Below, in pieces: positions 54,527 to 63,436 of a DNA stretch of 64,000 nucleotides. The stretch's first letter is position 1. Each line of letters opens with the position of its first letter. Source of the DNA: Thalassospira marina (GTDB taxonomy: Bacteria > Pseudomonadota > Alphaproteobacteria > Rhodospirillales > Thalassospiraceae). The DNA lies in the NCBI RefSeq assembly GCF_002844375.1, contig NZ_CP024200.1:171501-235500 (forward strand), given 5' to 3'. The translations under genes and the position numbers were made by a program. A model generated the notes under the pieces. It was not told the origin of the DNA. It made no database searches and worked only from the letters and a program-made list of their open reading frames with translations.

Positions 54527-55290
54527 TGGCAGGCAAGCTGGCGGTGAAAACAGCCATCGTTACCGGTGGTGGTAGTGGGGTTGGGGCCGAAATTGCCCGC
54601 AACCTTGCCACGCTGGGCGTAACGGTTTTTATCGCCGGGCGCCGGTTGGGGCCGCTTGAAGACGTTGCAAAGGGAAATTCAAACATCATCCCGCTGGCAG
54701 CGGATGTAAGCGATCAGGCATCGGTTGAAAAACTGGTGCAGGATGTGGTGGCAAAGGCCGGCGCGCCAGACCTGATCATTGCCAATGCCGGTATGGCCGA
54801 AAGTGCGTCTTTTATCCGCGCGACGCTTGATAGCTGGCAGAAAAACATTGATGTCAATTTGACCGGGACATTCCATACATTTCAGCAGGCATTGCGCGTG
54901 ATGGATTTGGCAAAACCGGCACGGTTGATTGCCATTGCCTCGACTGCAGGGCTTAAGGGATATGGTTATGTCGCGCCCTATTGCGCGGCAAAGCACGGTG
55001 TGGTGGGCCTTGTTCGGGCATTGGCGGCTGAGCTGGCGACAAGTGCCATTACGGTGAATGCCATTTGCCCTGGCTTTACCGACACGCCGATGCTGGACCA
55101 ATCCATTGCCAACATCGCGCAAACAACTGGCATGAGCGAAGACGCCGCCCGCGCCAGCCTGGCAAAAATCAACCCGCAAAACCGTTTCATCACACCGCAG
55201 GAAATTGCCGAAACGGTTTTGTGGTTATGTTCGGAACATGCCGGGTCGATGACCGGGCAGGCCATTTCGGTTTCAGGAGGGGAAATATGA
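54523..55290 (+). CDS. Short-chain dehydrogenase/reductase (3-hydroxyacyl-CoA dehydrogenase-like)
   Basis: 255 residues from ATG 54523, which overlaps the monooxygenase stop; ATG 54526 is equally near the GGGG tract. The Rossmann motif T-G-G-G-S-G-V-G is at ~15-22, N-A-G near 89, the active Ser in I-A-S-T-A-G-L near 144, and Y-C-A-A-K near 156-160, completing the SDR triad. The operon position suggests it oxidises a hydroxyacyl-CoA or ring alcohol produced after ring reduction. It overlaps the MarR gene (ATGA at 55287-55290). Confidence 0.9.
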   Translation: MMAGKLAVKTAIVTGGGSGVGAEIARNLATLGVTVFIAGRRLGPLEDVAKGNSNIIPLAADVSDQASVEKLVQDVVAKAGAPDLIIANAGMAESASFIRATLDSWQKNIDVNLTGTFHTFQQALRVMDLAKPARLIAIASTAGLKGYGYVAPYCAAKHGVVGLVRALAAELATSAITVNAICPGFTDTPMLDQSIANIAQTTGMSEDAARASLAKINPQNRFITPQEIAETVLWLCSEHAGSMTGQAISVSGGEI

Positions 55291-55808
55291 ACATGAATGA
55301 CAGCAATTCCCATTCCCACCCCGCGCGGGACCCCTTGCATGACGACAATATCGGCGAAACCAGTGATCTTTCAAAGGCACGGCTGCGTGCCTGGTTGCAG
55401 ATATTGCGGGTATCGCGCCGGATTGAAGGCGAATTACGCGAAAAAATGCGGGTTGAATATGACTCAACCCTGCCCCGGTTTGACGTGATGGCCGCCCTTT
55501 ACCGCGCCAAAGATGGCCTGCGTATGAGCGAACTTTCAAAATCGCTGATGGTATCAAATGGCAATGTGACCGGGATTGTCGAACGCCTGGTCAATGAAGG
55601 CATGATCACGCGCATTGCCGTGGAAAATGACCGCCGCGCCTTGATGGTAAAACTGACGCCCGAAGGACGGGATGATTTTGCCCGCCGTGCCCTGGTGCAT
55701 GAAGGCTGGGTCAGTGACCTGTTTGACGGCATGACAACCGAAGATGCCAGCGACCTGATTGCGATTTTGCGCCGGGTGCAAAGCCGAAAGGATGCTTCCC
55801 ATGACTGA
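55287..55808 (+). CDS. MarR-family transcriptional regulator
   Basis: 173 residues from ATG 55287, with AGGAGG upstream and a four-base overlap with the SDR gene. The winged helix lies about residues 60-125: L-S-K-S-L-M-V-S-N-G-N-V-T-G-I-V-E-R-L is the recognition-helix region, and the wing is R-R-A-L-M-V-K-L-T-P-E-G-R. MarR proteins in aromatic-CoA operons usually repress until the aryl-CoA binds. Being inside the operon implies autoregulation, probably at the divergent promoter upstream of the monooxygenase gene. The ligand is inferred. Confidence 0.92.
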   Translation: MNMNDSNSHSHPARDPLHDDNIGETSDLSKARLRAWLQILRVSRRIEGELREKMRVEYDSTLPRFDVMAALYRAKDGLRMSELSKSLMVSNGNVTGIVERLVNEGMITRIAVENDRRALMVKLTPEGRDDFARRALVHEGWVSDLFDGMTTEDASDLIAILRRVQSRKDASHD

Positions 55809-56613
55809 TATGAAACAGTTTACCCCGCATCATTTCAAATGGCGGATGGAAGGCGATGTGGCGGTGGTATCGCTGGATCGGCCAGACCGCAAAAACCCGC
55901 TGACATTTGATAGCTATGCCGAGCTGCGCGATATGTTTCGCGCCTTGCCGGAATGCGACGATGTAAAGGCCGTTGTTTTTGCATCAAACGGCGGCAATTT
56001 TTGTTCGGGTGGCGATGTGCATGACATTATCGGCCCGCTTATTGACCGCGATATGAAGGGGCTTTTGGCCTTTACCCGGTTAACCGGCGATCTGGTTAAA
56101 TCGATGGTGGCATGTGGCAAGCCGGTGATTGCCGCGGTGGATGGCATTTGTGTGGGTGCTGGGGCGATTATTGCCATGGCATCGGATATCCGCCTTGCCA
56201 GCCCGGATGCCAAAACCGCCTTTTTGTTTACCCGCGTTGGCCTTGCGGGTTGTGACATGGGGGCATGCGCCATTCTGCCCCGCATTATCGGCCAGGGCCG
56301 TGCAGCCGAACTGCTTTATACCGGCCGTTCCATGAGTGCCGATGAAGGCGAAAAATGGGGTTTTTATAACCGCCTGATCGCGGCTGAAACACTGGAGGCC
56401 GAAGCCATTTCAATGGCGCAGCGCATCGCCCAGGGGCCGAATTTTGCCCATATGATGACCAAAACCATGCTGGCACAGGAATGGAATATGGGCATCGAAC
56501 AGGCGATCGAGGCCGAAGCCCAGGCCCAGGCGATTTGTATGCAGACGGTGGATTTCAAACGTGCCTATGAGGCCTTTGTCGCCCGTGAAAAACCGGTTTT
56601 CAAAGGGGACTGA
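55801..56613 (+). CDS. Enoyl-CoA hydratase/isomerase family protein
   Basis: 270 residues. ATG 55801 overlaps the MarR stop by eight bases. Crotonase features: V-V-S-L-D-R-P-D-R-K-N-P near 20-31, the oxyanion segment G-G-N-F-C-S-G-G-D-V near 63-72, and D-G-I-C-V-G-A-G near 115. Position ~143 corresponds to the usual catalytic Glu region; here the sequence is L-A-G-C-D-M-G-A, with Asp where Glu is common, so it may hydrolyse or isomerise rather than hydrate. It is likely to act on a ring-derived CoA ester, since it sits between the monooxygenase/SDR and acyl-CoA dehydrogenase genes. Confidence 0.88.
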   Translation: MTDMKQFTPHHFKWRMEGDVAVVSLDRPDRKNPLTFDSYAELRDMFRALPECDDVKAVVFASNGGNFCSGGDVHDIIGPLIDRDMKGLLAFTRLTGDLVKSMVACGKPVIAAVDGICVGAGAIIAMASDIRLASPDAKTAFLFTRVGLAGCDMGACAILPRIIGQGRAAELLYTGRSMSADEGEKWGFYNRLIAAETLEAEAISMAQRIAQGPNFAHMMTKTMLAQEWNMGIEQAIEAEAQAQAICMQTVDFKRAYEAFVAREKPVFKGD

Positions 56614-57773
56614 TGATGGGCGATACATCGTGGCAGGACTGGCCGTTTTTTAACGATCATCATCGCAAACTTGCCCGTGATCTCGATAGCTGGGCAGGGC
56701 GCGAGCTGGCCGGGCTGGACCATGCCAATACCGATGATACCTGCCGCAATCTGGTATCGCGGCTGGCCGATGGCGGCTGGCTGGACCATGCCACGATTGA
56801 CCCGAAAAACGCAACATCCAGCCTGGATGTTCGCAGCCTGTGCATCATTCGCGAAACACTGGCACGTCATGATGGGCTGGCAGACTTTGCCTTTGCCATG
56901 CAGGGGCTGGGTAGCGGGGCAATTTCGCTGTTTGGCACCCAGACGCAAAAGGATGAATGGTTGCCACAGGTCCGTGCGGGCAAGGTATTATCGGCCTTCG
57001 CCCTGACCGAACCGCAATCGGGTTCGGATGTGGCGAATATTACGCTGTCGGCCGCGCGCGATGGTGATGATTACATCCTCGATGGCGAAAAAACCTGGAT
57101 ATCGAATGGCGGAATTGCCGGGCTTTATGTGGTTTTTGCCCGCACTGGCGAAGGGCCGGGGGCAAAGGGCCTGTCGGCCTTTATTGTGCCGGGCGATGTA
57201 CCGGGCTTTGAAATTGCCGAACGGCTGGAAACCATTGCCCCGCATCCTTTGGCCAGGTTGCGGTTTTCGGGCTGTCGTATTCCTGCTTCTAATCGCATTG
57301 GTGAAGGCGGACAGGGCTTTAAAATTGCCATGTCCGTGCTTGATGTTTTTCGGTCAACCGTTGCTGCGGCGGCCCTTGGCTTTGCGCGACGTGCGCTGGA
57401 TGAAACCATAGACCGGGTACAAAACCGCCATTTGTTTGGCGCCCCCTTGTTCGATTTGCAAATGGTGCAGGGGCATGTGGCTGACATGGCGCTCGATGTA
57501 GATAGCAGTGCGCTTCTGGTTTATCGCGCGGCCTGGCTAAAGGATAGCGGCGCGGCACGGGTTAGCCGCGAAGCCGCCATGGCAAAGCTTTTTTCAACCG
57601 ATCATGCACAAACCGTCATTGATAAGGCGGTGCAAATTCACGGGGGCGACGGTGTGCGATCAGGGCACATCATTGAACGCCTGTATCGGGAGATCCGCGC
57701 CCTTCGCATCTATGAAGGGGCATCAGACGTCCAAAGAATAATTATCGCACGGCAAACGCTGGCACATACATAA
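56613..57773 (+). CDS. Acyl-CoA dehydrogenase family protein
   Basis: 386 residues, typical length; its ATG shares one base with the preceding stop (TGATG). It has F-A-L-T-E-P-Q-S-G-S-D near 128-138 (FAD/substrate), W-I-S-N-G-G near 160, Q-I-H-G-G-D-G-V near 342, and R-I-Y-E-G-A-S-D-V-Q near 366-375, where the Glu is the usual catalytic base. It introduces a double bond alpha-beta to the thioester. In this operon it probably works on the alicyclic or opened-ring acyl-CoA from 2-aminobenzoyl-CoA. Confidence 0.92.
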   Translation: MMGDTSWQDWPFFNDHHRKLARDLDSWAGRELAGLDHANTDDTCRNLVSRLADGGWLDHATIDPKNATSSLDVRSLCIIRETLARHDGLADFAFAMQGLGSGAISLFGTQTQKDEWLPQVRAGKVLSAFALTEPQSGSDVANITLSAARDGDDYILDGEKTWISNGGIAGLYVVFARTGEGPGAKGLSAFIVPGDVPGFEIAERLETIAPHPLARLRFSGCRIPASNRIGEGGQGFKIAMSVLDVFRSTVAAAALGFARRALDETIDRVQNRHLFGAPLFDLQMVQGHVADMALDVDSSALLVYRAAWLKDSGAARVSREAAMAKLFSTDHAQTVIDKAVQIHGGDGVRSGHIIERLYREIRALRIYEGASDVQRIIIARQTLAHT

Positions 57774-57788
57774 TTCAGGGGCTTCATC

Positions 57789-59414
57789 ATGCTGGGACCA
57801 ACCGCACATACCGATACTTTTACCCGTGATAATTTGCCACCGGCTGATTCCTGGCCGGAATTTCTGCTCGATGGGTTTGATTACCCCGACCATATCAATG
57901 TTGGCGTGGAACTGACGGACCGAATGGTGGAACGCGGTTTTGGCGATAATACCGCCCTGATCGGCAATGGTCGCCAGCGCACCTATAAGGAACTGTCAGA
58001 CTGGACCAACCGTATCGCCCATGCCCTGGCCGAAGATTACGGCGTGGCACCGGGCAACCGTGTTTTGATCCGTTCGGCCAATAATCCGGCAATGGTGGCC
58101 TGTTGGCTGGCGGCGACCAAAATTGGCGCGGTGGTGGTCAATACCATGCCGATGCTGCGCGCGGGCGAGCTTGGCAAAATTGTCGATAAGGCCGAAATTG
58201 CCTTTGCCCTGTGCGATACGCGGCTGATGGATGAAATGGTTGCCTGCGCAAAAGACAGCCGGTTTTTAAAAAAGGTCATCGGTTTTGACGGAACGGCCAA
58301 CCACGATGCCGAACTGGACCGTATCGCCCTGACCAAATCGGTGAAATTCAGCGCGGTGCAAACCGGGCGCGATGACGTGGCCCTTTTGGGTTTTACATCG
58401 GGCACCACGGGCGAACCCAAGGCAACCATGCATTTCCACCGGGATCTGCTGATCATTGCCGATGCCTATGCCAGGGAAGTTCTGGGTGTCACCCCGGATG
58501 ATGTTTTTGTTGGTTCGCCGCCCCTGGCGTTTACCTTTGGTCTCGGCGGGCTTGCCGTGTTTCCGTTGCGCTTTGGGGCCACGGCAACACTTCTGGAAAA
58601 GGCATCACCGCCCAATATGATCGAAATTATCGAAACCTATAAGGCAACCATCTGCTTTACTGCGCCAACGGCCTATCGCGCCATGCTGGCCGCGATGGAT
58701 GATGGGGCGGATTTGTCATCGCTGCGTGCGGCGGTTTCGGCGGGTGAAACCCTGCCCGCCCCGGTTTATAAGGCCTGGATGGAAAAAACCGGCAAGCCCA
58801 TGCTTGATGGTATCGGCTCGACCGAAATGCTGCATATTTTCATTTCCAACCGCTTTGGTGACAGCCACCCGGCCTGCACCGGCCGCCCCGTGACCGGGTT
58901 TGAAGCCCGCATTGTGAACGAGGATATGAATGATGTGCCCCCTGGCACCGTGGGGCGACTTGCCGTGCGCGGGCCGACCGGCTGCCGCTATCTCGCCGAT
59001 GACCGGCAGGGGGGATATGTTCGCAATGGCTGGAATGTGACGGGGGATTCCTTTTATTGCGACGAAGATGGCTATTTCCATTTTGCCGCACGAAGCGACG
59101 ATATGATCATTTCGGCGGGCTATAACATTGCCGGGCCAGAGGTCGAAGCCGCCCTTCTTGCCCACCCGGATGTGGCGGAATGTGCCGTTGTTTCGGCGGC
59201 TGATATTGATCGCGGGCAAATTGTGCAGGCGCATGTTGTGCTGGTGGCAGGGGCCAATCCGTCGCCGGAAATGGCAAAGCTGCTGCAGGATCATGTGAAG
59301 GCAACCATCGCCCCTTATAAATATCCACGATCCATCGTGTTTACCGATGCCCTGCCAAAAACGGCAACCGGCAAAATTCAGCGTTTCAGACTAAAACAGG
59401 AGCCCGCAGCATGA
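57789..59414 (+). CDS. 2-Aminobenzoate-CoA ligase (benzoate-CoA ligase family)
   Basis: 541 residues of the ANL superfamily. The phosphate loop F-T-S-G-T-T-G-E-P-K is at ~199-208, G-S-T-E near 339, G-D-S-F near 419, and the C-terminal Lys in T-A-T-G-K-I-Q-R-F near 530 completes the adenylation site. It resembles benzoate/2-aminobenzoate-CoA ligases. The monooxygenase/reductase and kynureninase in the same operon point to anthranilate as substrate, giving 2-aminobenzoyl-CoA with ATP. Its stop overlaps the kynureninase ATG by four bases. The chain of substrate evidence is contextual. Confidence 0.88.
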   Translation: MLGPTAHTDTFTRDNLPPADSWPEFLLDGFDYPDHINVGVELTDRMVERGFGDNTALIGNGRQRTYKELSDWTNRIAHALAEDYGVAPGNRVLIRSANNPAMVACWLAATKIGAVVVNTMPMLRAGELGKIVDKAEIAFALCDTRLMDEMVACAKDSRFLKKVIGFDGTANHDAELDRIALTKSVKFSAVQTGRDDVALLGFTSGTTGEPKATMHFHRDLLIIADAYAREVLGVTPDDVFVGSPPLAFTFGLGGLAVFPLRFGATATLLEKASPPNMIEIIETYKATICFTAPTAYRAMLAAMDDGADLSSLRAAVSAGETLPAPVYKAWMEKTGKPMLDGIGSTEMLHIFISNRFGDSHPACTGRPVTGFEARIVNEDMNDVPPGTVGRLAVRGPTGCRYLADDRQGGYVRNGWNVTGDSFYCDEDGYFHFAARSDDMIISAGYNIAGPEVEAALLAHPDVAECAVVSAADIDRGQIVQAHVVLVAGANPSPEMAKLLQDHVKATIAPYKYPRSIVFTDALPKTATGKIQRFRLKQEPAA

Positions 59415-60604
59415 CCGATTTTGCTGCCAGCAAAGCACTTTTTCATTTGCCTGAAGATGTCATCTATCTGGATGGCAATTCCCTTGGCCCGATGCCCAAA
59501 GCCGCCATCGAACGCAGCCGCCAAACCATTGAAGACCAGTGGGGCGAAATGCTTATTCGCGGCTGGAATGACGCGAAATGGATGGAACTGCCCGGCCGGG
59601 TTGGTAACCGGATTGGCCGTCTTATCGGCGCGCCAGCTGGTAGTGTCGTGATGGGCGATACCCTGTCGATCAAGGTTTATCAGGCATTGGCAAGTGCGCT
59701 GGAGCTTAATCCTGGTCGCAAGGTTGTTCTGTCCGACAATGGCAATTTCCCGACCGACCTTTATATGGCGCAAGGGTTGATTGACAGTCTGAAACAGGGC
59801 CATGTCCTTAAAACCGTTAATCCCGAAGATGTTGAAGCAACGCTTTCTGATGACATTGCCGTTCTGATGTTAACCCAGGTGGATTACCGAACCGGGCGCA
59901 TGCATGATATGGCGGCAATTACGCGCAAGGCGCAGGATCTGGGCATTGTCGTGATTTGGGATCTGGCCCATTCCGCCGGTGCGGTGCCGGTTGATCTGGC
60001 GGGGTGTAATGCCGAATTTGCCGTCGGCTGCACCTATAAATATTTCAATGGTGGCCCCGGTGCGCCAGCCTTTATTTATGTTCGCCCCGATCTGGTTGAA
60101 AAGGTAAGACCGGCCCTGTCAGGCTGGCTGGGCCACGAAGCACCCTTTGCCTTTGCCCCCGATTATCGCCCGGCACCGGGAATTGAACGCATGCGGGTTG
60201 GCACCCCACCTGTTATCCAGCTTGCGATCCTTGATAGTGCGCTTGATGTTTGGGACGGGGTGGAAATGGCCGATATCCGGCAAAAATCCATCGCCCTTTG
60301 CGAACAGTTTATAGCAGGGGTCGAGGCCGCCTGCCCGATGCTGGAACTGGTAAGTCCGCGAAATGCCGAATGTCGTGGGTCGCAGGTTTCCTTCCGGTTT
60401 GAAGAAGGTTATGCCGTGATGCAGGCCCTGATCGCGCGCGGTGTGATTGGCGATTTTCGGGCGCCCGATGTGATCCGGTTTGGCTTTACGCCGCTTTATC
60501 TGGATGAAAAAGATGTTGAGGCCGGTATCACTATTTTGGCCGATATCATGGAAAATCGTCTGTGGGATGCCGCCGAATATAAAAAACGCCAGGCCGTAAC
60601 ATGA
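59411..60604 (+). CDS. kynU: Kynureninase
   Basis: 397 residues, typical for bacterial KynU. It begins Y-L-D-G-N-S-L-G-P near 19-27, has W-D-L-A-H-S-A-G-A near 183 (Asp binding PLP), and carries the Schiff-base Lys in C-T-Y-K-Y-F-N-G-G-P-G near 215. It cleaves kynurenine to anthranilate and alanine using PLP. It overlaps the CoA ligase gene before it and the dioxygenase gene after it by four bases each, so tryptophan opening and anthranilate activation are co-transcribed. Confidence 0.96.
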   Translation: MTDFAASKALFHLPEDVIYLDGNSLGPMPKAAIERSRQTIEDQWGEMLIRGWNDAKWMELPGRVGNRIGRLIGAPAGSVVMGDTLSIKVYQALASALELNPGRKVVLSDNGNFPTDLYMAQGLIDSLKQGHVLKTVNPEDVEATLSDDIAVLMLTQVDYRTGRMHDMAAITRKAQDLGIVVIWDLAHSAGAVPVDLAGCNAEFAVGCTYKYFNGGPGAPAFIYVRPDLVEKVRPALSGWLGHEAPFAFAPDYRPAPGIERMRVGTPPVIQLAILDSALDVWDGVEMADIRQKSIALCEQFIAGVEAACPMLELVSPRNAECRGSQVSFRFEEGYAVMQALIARGVIGDFRAPDVIRFGFTPLYLDEKDVEAGITILADIMENRLWDAAEYKKRQAVT

Positions 60605-61446
60605 CCAGCACCAACAAACCCTATGATCCGTCCAGCGAAGGGGCGGAAACCGAATTTTCCACGAAAATGTCCTATGGGGATTACCTGTCGCTTGATGCGA
60701 TCCTGAGCGCGCAACACCCCAAAAGCGACGCCCATGACGAAATGCTGTTTATCATTCAGCATCAGACATCGGAATTGTGGATGAAGCTTGCCATTCGCGA
60801 GATTGATGCCGCGCGCAAGAATTTGCGGGCCGGGCAATTGCAGCCGGCATTTAAAATGCTGGCGCGCGTTTCGCGGATATTTGAACAGCTTAACAATGCC
60901 TGGGATGTTTTGCGCACCATGACACCCAGTGATTACACCACATTTCGCGATGCACTTGGCCCGTCATCGGGGTTTCAGTCCTGGCAATATCGCATGATCG
61001 AATTCATGCTGGGGAACCGTAACAGGGCCATGTTAAAGCCCCATGCCCACCGGCCCGATATTTTGGCTGTACTGGAAGGGGAACTGGCAAAACCCAGCCT
61101 GTATGACGAGGCCCTGAACCTTTTGAACCAGAACGGGGTTTCGGTGCCTGAAGCCGTTTTGAGGCGCGATGTTTCGGAACCCTATGGTGCCAGCGAGGAT
61201 GTGATTGCCGCCTGGCAACAGGTTTATCAAACCCCGCAGGATCACTGGCCATTATATGAACTGGCCGAAAAACTGGTCGATTTCGAGGATTACTTCCGTC
61301 GCTGGCGATTTAACCATGTCACCACTGTTGAACGCGTGATTGGCTTTAAACGCGGGACAGGCGGTACAGGTGGGGTTTCCTACCTAAAGCGGATGCTGGA
61401 GGTGGAACTGTTCCCCGAATTATGGCGTGTGCGGACAATTTTGTGA
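60601..61446 (+). CDS. kynA: Tryptophan 2,3-dioxygenase
   Basis: 281 residues, the usual bacterial TDO length. The family motifs are Y-G-D-Y-L-x-L-D near 22, I-I-Q-H-Q-T-S-E-L-W-M-K near 45-57 (the first His of the heme pocket), Y-R-M-I-E-F-M-L-G near 125, and the heme-ligand region with W-R-F-N-H near 235-239. It oxidises L-tryptophan to N-formylkynurenine, the first step of the pathway encoded here. It is the eighth gene of the operon and overlaps its neighbours on both sides. Confidence 0.96.
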   Translation: MTSTNKPYDPSSEGAETEFSTKMSYGDYLSLDAILSAQHPKSDAHDEMLFIIQHQTSELWMKLAIREIDAARKNLRAGQLQPAFKMLARVSRIFEQLNNAWDVLRTMTPSDYTTFRDALGPSSGFQSWQYRMIEFMLGNRNRAMLKPHAHRPDILAVLEGELAKPSLYDEALNLLNQNGVSVPEAVLRRDVSEPYGASEDVIAAWQQVYQTPQDHWPLYELAEKLVDFEDYFRRWRFNHVTTVERVIGFKRGTGGTGGVSYLKRMLEVELFPELWRVRTIL

Positions 61447-61946
61447 TGAAAAACAGCAAACAGCCTGCCGTTCCCCTGCCGGAAAAGCCGGCCTTTATAT
61501 GCCTTCACAAGGTGGGTTTTGCCCATTGTGACCCGGCAGGCATTGTTTTTTATCCGCGCTATTTTGAAATGGTTAATGCCACGGTCGAGGAATGGTTTGA
61601 CGCCGGGCTTGGTTTTGGCTTTGCCCGTATTCATGGGGCGATGGAGGCCGCCGTTCCAACCGCGTCGATCAATGTGGATTTCATGCAGCCAAGCCGCCTG
61701 GGCGAGGTGCTGCATTTCCATTTATATGTCACCCGTCTTGGGCGCAGCAGCCTGGATGTGCATATCAGGGCGGGCGGCGGTGATGCCGCTGCCGATGCGC
61801 CATTGACGGCGGCAACAACCCGTTTTCAGATGAATGCAACGCTGGTCTTTACCAAAAAGGGCGTTACCGGTTCCGCCCCGTGGCCCGATGATTTGCGCGC
61901 GGCGCTGGAACGCGAAATAACAAAACAGGATCAACATGATACATAA
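61446..61946 (+). CDS. 4-Hydroxybenzoyl-CoA thioesterase-like hotdog protein
   Basis: 166 residues from ATG 61446, which shares a base with the dioxygenase stop (TGATG). It has the motif F-A-H-C-D-P-A-G-I-V-F-Y-P-R-Y-F, containing the catalytic Asp of the 4HBT family. It probably hydrolyses aromatic or alicyclic CoA esters and could release trapped CoA when 2-aminobenzoyl-CoA accumulates. It overlaps the RidA gene by 11 bases. Confidence 0.88.
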   Translation: MKNSKQPAVPLPEKPAFICLHKVGFAHCDPAGIVFYPRYFEMVNATVEEWFDAGLGFGFARIHGAMEAAVPTASINVDFMQPSRLGEVLHFHLYVTRLGRSSLDVHIRAGGGDAAADAPLTAATTRFQMNATLVFTKKGVTGSAPWPDDLRAALEREITKQDQHDT

Positions 61947-62334
61947 AATCATACAGCCCGAAGGCTGGACCGCGCCAAAGGGATATGCCAATGGCATTCT
62001 CGCGACTGGCAAAACCCTTTATGTCGGCGGGCAGATTGGCTGGAACGAAAAACAGGTTTTTGAAGCCAGCGATTTTGTCGGCCAGATGGAACAGGCCCTG
62101 CGTAATATTATGGCGGTGGTGAATGAAGCTGGCGGGCAGGCCGAACATATTTGTCGGCTGACATGGTACGTGACCGAAAAGCAGGAATATATGAACCACC
62201 AGCGCGAAGTTGGTGAAGCCTACCGCCGCGTTCTGGGCCGCCATTTCCCTGCCATGACAATGGTGGTGGTGCGCGCACTGGTAGAGGATGAGGCCCTGGT
62301 CGAGATTGAAGCGACCGCTGTTATCCCGGAATAA
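61936..62334 (+). CDS. RidA/YjgF-family protein (probable enamine/imine deaminase)
   Basis: 132 residues. The N-terminal half holds G-G-Q-I-G-W-N near 33, then Q-A-L-R-N-I near 54; the C-terminal M-T-M-V-V-V-R-A-L-V-E-D-E-A-L-V-E-I-E-A matches the YjgF signature, and the Arg plus Glu expected at the active site are present. RidA proteins hydrolyse enamines and imines to ketones and ammonia. The monooxygenase/reductase product carries an enamine nitrogen, so this protein is a likely candidate for removing it. Last gene of the operon. Confidence 0.9.
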   Translation: MIHKIIQPEGWTAPKGYANGILATGKTLYVGGQIGWNEKQVFEASDFVGQMEQALRNIMAVVNEAGGQAEHICRLTWYVTEKQEYMNHQREVGEAYRRVLGRHFPAMTMVVVRALVEDEALVEIEATAVIPE

Positions 62335-62337
62335 GCA

Positions 62338-62363
62338 ATCCCCGGGGCGATTGACCCCGGGAA
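62338..62363. terminator. GC-rich hairpin between convergent operons
   Basis: CCCCGGGG-C and CCCCGGG flank a short loop just after the RidA stop. There is no strong T-run on either side. Its location between convergent genes makes it a probable terminator. Confidence 0.5.
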
Positions 62364-62405
62364 ACGATTTTGTCGGGATCGATCTGTGGCTGACCCCAAA
62401 CGGCG

Positions 62406-63245
62406 TTAATTGCCAGTGTCGTAATCGGCGGCAAAGGCCAGGTCGCGTTGGGCTTCCAGCAGGGCAATGCGGTCTTTCAGGGCGCTATGCACCAGTTGAT
62501 AGGCCTGGCTGCCCAGGGTCAACCGCCTGGGCGCGGGTGACTGATCAAGGCTTGTGATCATCGCGGCTGCGACCTTGGCCGGGTCCAATACCGGGTGATA
62601 ATCGCCCGCCGCGCGCGCCTTGCGCCAATTACCAACCGGCGTGTCGTCGTAAACGGGCAGCGGCGTGGCATGGACCATGCTGCCATGGGCAAAATTGGTA
62701 TTGGCACCAGCGGGTTGCACCATGGTTATGTCAATATCGAAGGGGGCCAGTTCCGGGATCAGGGATTCAAGGAAGCCTTCGATACCCCATTTTGTCGTGT
62801 GATAAAGCGACAGGGCATGCAGGCCAATTTGCCCACCCATTGACGATACCTGCAAAATCCGCCCGCCTCCCTGCTGGCGTAAATGGGGGATCGCGGCACG
62901 AATAACGTTGATGGAGCCAATCAGGTTGGTATCGATCTGGTGGCGGATTTGCGCGTTGGTAAGTTCTTCTGCCGCACCAAAAAGGGCATAACCGGCATTA
63001 TTGACGACAACGTCGACCTTCCCCATGGCGCGAAAGGCACGATCAACAACCTGTTTGATGGCATCGTCATTTGTCACATCAAGCTGGTCGATCCATAGCT
63101 GGTCGCCATAATGCGCCTTTAAATCATCCAGGGCATTTTCCCGGCGCAGGGTGGCGACAACACGGTCACCACGTGCCAGCAACTGTTCACATAACAACCG
63201 GCCAAAGCCGCTTGATGTGCCGGTAATAAACCAGGTTTTCTGCAT
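62406..63245 (-). CDS. Short-chain dehydrogenase/reductase
   Basis: 279 residues. T-G-T-S-S-G-F-G at 8-15 is the cofactor loop, N-N-A-G near 85-88, Ser in Q-V-S-S-M-G-G near 139, and Y-H-T-T-K near 152-156. This is the family with an extended C-terminal substrate region, and the family often acts on ketones or aldehydes with NADP. It is not linked to the operon before it (convergent, terminator between) and sits downstream of the LysR gene. The specific substrate is unknown. Confidence 0.9.
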   Translation of the reverse strand: MQKTWFITGTSSGFGRLLCEQLLARGDRVVATLRRENALDDLKAHYGDQLWIDQLDVTNDDAIKQVVDRAFRAMGKVDVVVNNAGYALFGAAEELTNAQIRHQIDTNLIGSINVIRAAIPHLRQQGGGRILQVSSMGGQIGLHALSLYHTTKWGIEGFLESLIPELAPFDIDITMVQPAGANTNFAHGSMVHATPLPVYDDTPVGNWRKARAAGDYHPVLDPAKVAAAMITSLDQSPAPRRLTLGSQAYQLVHSALKDRIALLEAQRDLAFAADYDTGN

Positions 63246-63436
63246 GTCATTTCCTTTGCAAATTTAAGCATTTACCAATCGCCCTTGGGGCGCACTGGTA
63301 CGCGCTGTCAGCTTTGCAAAGAAATAACGCTAGGGCTTTGTGACGTTAAGCTGCGTAAAATGACATGCCTTATGAAGTTCCGCTGCATAATGGAACGGGA
63401 CCAATTGCCCTGACCGCATTGGTAAAGATATGGTGG

